Origin: JBBSEZ01 sp038239195
GTDB lineage: Bacteria; Planctomycetota; Planctomycetia; Gemmatales; Gemmataceae
Assembly: GCA_038239195.1 (NCBI GenBank)
Contig: JBBSEZ010000111.1
Coordinates: 1 to 24,008, forward strand
Direction of reading: 5' to 3'
Length of the DNA stretch: 24,008 nt
A program made the position numbers and the translations under genes. The notes under the pieces were generated by a model that was not told the DNA's origin, did no database searches, and saw only the letters and a program-made list of their open reading frames with translations. Shown here piece by piece: positions 20,602 to 24,008 of the stretch. Each line of letters starts with the position of its first letter. The first letter of the stretch is position 1.

Positions 20602-22542
20602 ATGCTCTCGATCCTGGCAAAGCTCCTGGGGACCAAGTCGCGGCGCGCGGTCCTTCGCACGGTGGCGCTGACGCTCGAAGCGCTCGAAGACCGCACGGTG
20701 CCGACGCTGCTCGGCAACTCGCTCTTCCCCACCGACAACCCCTGGAACCAGAAGATCACCAACGCCCCCGTGGCGGCCAACTCCAGCGCGATCCTCAACA
20801 ACATCACGACGCACTACGGCGACGGGAGGCTGCACCCCGACTTCGGGCAGGACGTCAAGGGCAGCAACGACCTCTATGGCATCCCGTACAACGTCGTCCA
20901 CGGCAACAGCGCGGCGAAGGCCCACGTCGTCATCGACGCCTACGTTGACGAGAGCGACCTCCAGGACGTTGCGATCCCGACCAACGCGGTCCTCGAAGGC
21001 GATTTTCAGAACGGGCCGAAGGCCGGGGTCGATGCGCGCGGCGACTCGCACCTGATCGTCTACGACGTGGACAACAACGTCGCGTACGAGTTTTACCGGG
21101 CGTCGCGCCCGAGCGAGAACGCGGACGGGAAGTGGCACGCGGACCAGGAGACCGTGTGGGACATGAAGACGAACCAGTTCCGCACGCTGGGCTGGACCTC
21201 GGCCGACGCGGCCGGGCTGGCGATCCTGCCGGGCCTGGTGCGCCCCGACGAGGCGCTGCCGGTCAGCCAGGGCGGACAGGGCGTCATCGATCACGCCATC
21301 CGCTTCACGCTCCAGAACAGCATCGTCCTCAACCAGTTCGTCTACCCCGCGTCGCATACCGCCAACGCGGGCAACAACGACCCGGCCACCGAACCGCCGA
21401 TGGGGGCCCGCTTCCGCCTCAAGGCGAGCGTGGACGTCTCGCAGTTCAGCCCCGAGTCGAAGATCATCGCCCAGGCGATGAAGGACTACGGGATGATCCT
21501 GGCGGACAACGGCAGCAACTTCTTCTTCTCGGGGGCCAGCTACTCCGTCGATGCAAGCAACGGCTTCGCGCTGACCTTCGACGACAACGACGTGCAGGAC
21601 AGCGTTCACGGCCTCAAGAGCCTGCTCTACAGCGATTTCGAGGTCGTCGATCTGACGTCGGTGGTGACGGGCCTCAGCGCGACGAGCGGCTCGGCGGGGA
21701 CGACAGTCACGGTGGTCGGCCAGAACTTCTCCGGCGCTGCGGGCCATCTCCAGGTGCTGTTCGGCACCACGCCGGGGACCAACGTCACCGTGGTCGATGA
21801 CGGCCATGCGACGGTGGTGGTGCCCGCCGGCTCGGGCACGGTGGACGTGCGCGTCGAGTCGGGCGCGAACGCGCCCGGGCAGAGCTCCAACGTCAACAAC
21901 CCTGTGTTCGGCTACGGGCTGTCGGCGGTGACAGCGGCCGACCGCTTCAGCTACGGCAGCGGGACGGGCAACGCGCCCCCGACCGTGGCGACGCCGGCGG
22001 CGGCCTCGCCGAAGACGGTGACAGGCACGACGGCGGCGCTGAGCGCGCTGGGCGCTGACGATGGTGGCGAGGCGAACCTGACGTACACGTGGGCGCTGCT
22101 GAGCGGGCCGGCGGGCGCGAGCCCCACCTTCAGCGCCAACGGGACGAACGCGGCGAAGAACGCCACGGTCACGTTCGACCGAGCGGGGAGCTACGTCTTC
22201 CAGGTGACGATCGCCGATGCGAGCGGGCTGAGCACGACGAGCACCGCCAGCGCGAGCGTGGTGCAGACGCTGAAGAAGGTGAGCGTGTCGGCGCACAGTT
22301 CGACGGTGGTGCCCGGCGGGCACGACCTGTTCGGCGCGACGGCCTACGACCAGTTCGGGATCGCGCTGGCGCAACAGCCGACGTTTACGTGGAAGGTGGT
22401 GAGCGGCGGCGGGACGGTCAGCCAGAGCGGCGATTACACTGCCGGGAGCAGGAGCGGCGTGAGCGCGACGGTGCAGGCGACCGCCGGGACGGCGATCGGG
22501 CGGGCGACGGTGAAGGTGCAGCGGGGGAGCACGCGGAAGTGA
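20602..22542 (+). CDS. large exported protein with LEALEDRTVP motif, IPT/TIG and PKD-like domains
   Basis: The 646-residue protein begins with a basic N-terminus and LTLEALEDRTVP (23-34), the motif found at the N-terminus of many planctomycete giant surface or exported proteins. Residues 38-350 form an unassigned domain (LFPTDNPWNQKITNAPVA, LHPDFGQDVKGSNDLYGIPY, HLIVYDVDNNVAYEFYR, QGVIDHAIRFTLQNSIV) seen in hypothetical exported proteins. An IPT/TIG domain follows at about 355-425 (VTGLSATSGSAGTTVTVVGQ), then a PKD-like domain (LTYTWALLSGPAGASPTFSA, AGSYVFQVTIADASG) and a final bacterial-Ig-like domain (FTWKVVSGGGTVSQSGDYTA). It is probably secreted or surface-bound. The ATG at 20602 places the motif at its usual distance from the start. 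Confidence 0.8.
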   Translation: MLSILAKLLGTKSRRAVLRTVALTLEALEDRTVPTLLGNSLFPTDNPWNQKITNAPVAANSSAILNNITTHYGDGRLHPDFGQDVKGSNDLYGIPYNVVHGNSAAKAHVVIDAYVDESDLQDVAIPTNAVLEGDFQNGPKAGVDARGDSHLIVYDVDNNVAYEFYRASRPSENADGKWHADQETVWDMKTNQFRTLGWTSADAAGLAILPGLVRPDEALPVSQGGQGVIDHAIRFTLQNSIVLNQFVYPASHTANAGNNDPATEPPMGARFRLKASVDVSQFSPESKIIAQAMKDYGMILADNGSNFFFSGASYSVDASNGFALTFDDNDVQDSVHGLKSLLYSDFEVVDLTSVVTGLSATSGSAGTTVTVVGQNFSGAAGHLQVLFGTTPGTNVTVVDDGHATVVVPAGSGTVDVRVESGANAPGQSSNVNNPVFGYGLSAVTAADRFSYGSGTGNAPPTVATPAAASPKTVTGTTAALSALGADDGGEANLTYTWALLSGPAGASPTFSANGTNAAKNATVTFDRAGSYVFQVTIADASGLSTTSTASASVVQTLKKVSVSAHSSTVVPGGHDLFGATAYDQFGIALAQQPTFTWKVVSGGGTVSQSGDYTAGSRSGVSATVQATAGTAIGRATVKVQRGSTRK

Positions 22543-22599
22543 GGGGAAGGGGGGCGGGCCGCTCGAAAGGGCGCCCCGCGCCTCGGGGGTTGGGGCCGA

Positions 22600-23256
22600 T
22601 CACTTCTTGCCTTTGGGACGAGGGCCGGCTTTCTTCCCGCCGTGCCCGGCCCCCGCCCGTCACGTCCTGTTGCCCCACCGCGATCCCTTGCGTAGCCTTC
22701 TTTTTCAGCGGAGGGCTGGAGATGGCGGCCACGACGATCTGAGCGACGGCATCCCCTTCCGCGAGGGCGAGCGCGAACGGCCCGAGATTGGCAATCTCCA
22801 GCGTCACCTTTCCCCACCATCCGGCGTGAATCGTTGGGCCGTCACGTGGACCAACAGCCCGGTACGGGCCCGCGTGCTCTTGCCGTCGAGGAAGCAGATC
22901 AGGCGGGGATCGAACTCGGGCGTGCCCACCTCCTCCTTCGTCTGCCAGAGGAAGAAACCGCGAGGAGGGAGGAGGATGCGGTCTCCCTCGCGATACACCA
23001 GGGGGTCGGGCACCTCGTTTCTGGCGGGAACGGGAATCGCAAACTGTCGGGCGAAGGACTTGTGGTTGAAACTGCCGACGCCGAGCACCGGAGGGAGCTC
23101 GCGGGCTTCCATCTCCGCAGCGTAGGCTACGTGGTTCCACACCTTGGCTTCTCCGACCGAGTCGAGGTGGAGGTCGATGGACGAGGTAGCGCTTTGCCAG
23201 GCGGGCGGCTCGTTCGCTACCCCAAGGACGATACGATCGAACTCTCCCTGGACAAC
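22600..23256 (-). pseudogene. dcd: dCTP deaminase-family gene broken by frameshifts
   Basis: Family sequence is spread over three frames. The first part reads SATSSIDLHLDSVGEAKVW, GDRILLPPRGFFLWQTKEEV, LICFLDGKSTRARTGLLVHV. At about 22836-22838 one C appears to be missing from a run on the minus strand; the next frame continues TIHAGWWGKVTLEIANLGPF and AEGDAVAQIVVAAISSPPL. Near 22650-22654, a five-base run, the frame shifts again to GKKAGPRPKGKK and a TGA at 22600. The N-terminal portion (from about 23256) has no usable start codon in frame; the first is GTG at 23142. dCTP deaminases/dUTPases control dUTP. Two indels in homopolymers could be sequencing errors, but the missing start favours decay. 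Confidence 0.7.
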
Positions 23257-23395
23257 CGTATCAGTTCAAGTGAAGGCCCTCCAGCACATTCGGCACGAAG
23301 GGCTGGATGAAGTAGAAGAGGAGGCGCAGGACCGGCCATGCGGTAGGATTCGGGTTGCTAAAAGCCAGGACCTTTGGGCCCCAGGAGGGCCCGCC

Positions 23396-24008
23396 CATGC
23401 TGCCAGAACGATCCCCTGCCGTCGCCCGCGCCGTCGAGTCTGCCCAGCGCTACGCCCTCGGCTCACGCGAGGTGCGCCCGCTTCACCTGTTACAAGGACT
23501 GCTCGAAGAAGAGGAGGGCCGCGCCGCCACCCTCTGCGCCGCGGCTGGGCTCGACCTCGCCCGCTACCGCGCCCAGATCGTCGCGCCTGCGCCGGTCCCG
23601 CCGAGCCCCACGCTCCCCCTGAGCGCGAGCTGTTTCGACGCGCTGAGCCGGGCGCGCGACCTTGCCTTCTCCCTGACGGGCGAACCTGTCGTCGTCAGCG
23701 AGGCGCTGCTGCTGGCGCTCCTGCGCTGCGACGCAACACTCCGTCAGGGCCTCGAAGGGCTCGGCCTGTCGTTCGACCGCCTGGAGGCGAGCATCGAGCA
23801 GTCGGCCCCGCCCCCCGTTCCGCTCGACGAACCGCTCGACCTGACCGACTGGACGGAGCGCATCGACCTGGCGCGCGTCCTCGACGCCGCCGCCAACCGC
23901 GCCCGCGAGGCGCTCCGCGTCGTCGAGGACCATGCGCGCTTCGTCCTCGACGACGCCTTTCTGTGCGGCCAACACAAGCAGATGCGGCACGACCTGACCG
24001 GCGCGCTC
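23396..24008 (+). CDS. thiE: Clp_N repeats fused to thiamine phosphate synthase (5' part)
   Basis: The frame is open to the window edge (204 codons). Residues 1-62 and about 75-135 resemble two Clp N-terminal repeats: AVESAQRYALGSREVRPLHL with LLQGLLEEEE, and CFDALSRARDLAF with VSEALLLALLRCD. From about 157 comes RVLDAAANRAREALRVVEDH, ARFVLDDAF and KQMRHDLTGAL, the helical region that precedes the ThiE barrel in thiamine phosphate synthases of planctomycetes and some other bacteria. ThiE joins the pyrimidine and thiazole phosphate moieties of thiamine; its catalytic barrel would lie beyond the window. The ATG at 23396 has GGAGGG 6 to 7 bases upstream. Clp_N repeats bind adaptors or substrates in ClpA/C, but no ATPase is attached here. 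Confidence 0.75.

Noticed and set aside
20419..22374. A 651-codon minus-strand open frame
   Set aside because: It is antisense to the large exported protein and shows repetitive Arg/Val/Asp shadow composition with no family motifs.
1..24008. CRISPR arrays, insertion sequences or complete prophage genes
   Set aside because: No regularly spaced repeats, transposase motifs, terminal inverted repeats with target duplication, or phage structural genes were found by eye.

Overview
This looks like a high-GC chromosomal window from a planctomycete, most likely of the Gemmata group (Gemmataceae). No taxonomic search was possible. The placement rests on gene families common in that group: a DUF1501 protein with a twin-arginine leader, a TIGR02996-type protein, two copies of a small Gemmata-type paralogous family with a CACCR motif, an ECF-like sigma factor next to Ser/Thr kinases, a large surface protein with the N-terminal LEALEDRTVP motif, a Uma2 endonuclease, and a thiamine phosphate synthase preceded by Clp-N repeats.

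Layout. 1-1100: a DUF4166 gene coupled to a small membrane protein, then a hairpin. 1187-1526: the tails of two unrelated genes abutting head to head, a rearrangement scar. 1646-4372 (minus): a GYF_2 membrane protein, a REP-like palindrome, then murB and an ftsQ-like gene. 4567-5729 (plus): a rhomboid protease and an FmdB-type zinc ribbon protein. 5784-6985 (plus): a MazEF/PemIK-type toxin-antitoxin pair and a Uma2 endonuclease. 7020-8528: DUF1501. 8573-10675 (minus): a tRNA-Leu(UAA) gene interrupted by a group I intron, then a CsrA domain fused to the CACCR-type domain, then a membrane protein. 10795-11304 (plus): a tandem ACT-domain protein. 11428-15124 (minus): an ECF-like sigma factor and two Ser/Thr kinases. 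15289-17549 (minus): a GCS2-type carboxylate-amine ligase, a TIGR02996-type protein, and a broken relative of the CsrA-fused domain. 17688-18997 (minus): a three-gene operon ending in a DUF7689 protein. 19339-22542 (plus): a zinc-ribbon/DUF4328 membrane protein and a large exported beta-domain protein. 22600-23256 (minus): a frameshifted dCTP deaminase-family gene. 23396-end (plus): the start of a Clp_N-ThiE fusion.

The most notable locus is 10019-10713. A bacterial-type promoter precedes a tRNA-Leu(UAA) whose anticodon loop is split after U34, the position used by the cyanobacterial/plastid tRNA-Leu group I intron. The 417-nt intron still shows recognisable core segments and contains a collapsed HNH endonuclease reading frame. 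Directly downstream on the same strand are a short hairpin with a U run, a possible 31-codon leader ORF, and a gene in which a full CsrA RNA-binding domain with its key residues is the N-terminus of a 266-residue protein. A self-splicing tRNA precursor and a likely RNA-binding regulator may therefore share a transcript. The remaining genes are mostly ordinary cell-envelope, signalling and metabolic genes mixed with gene remnants.
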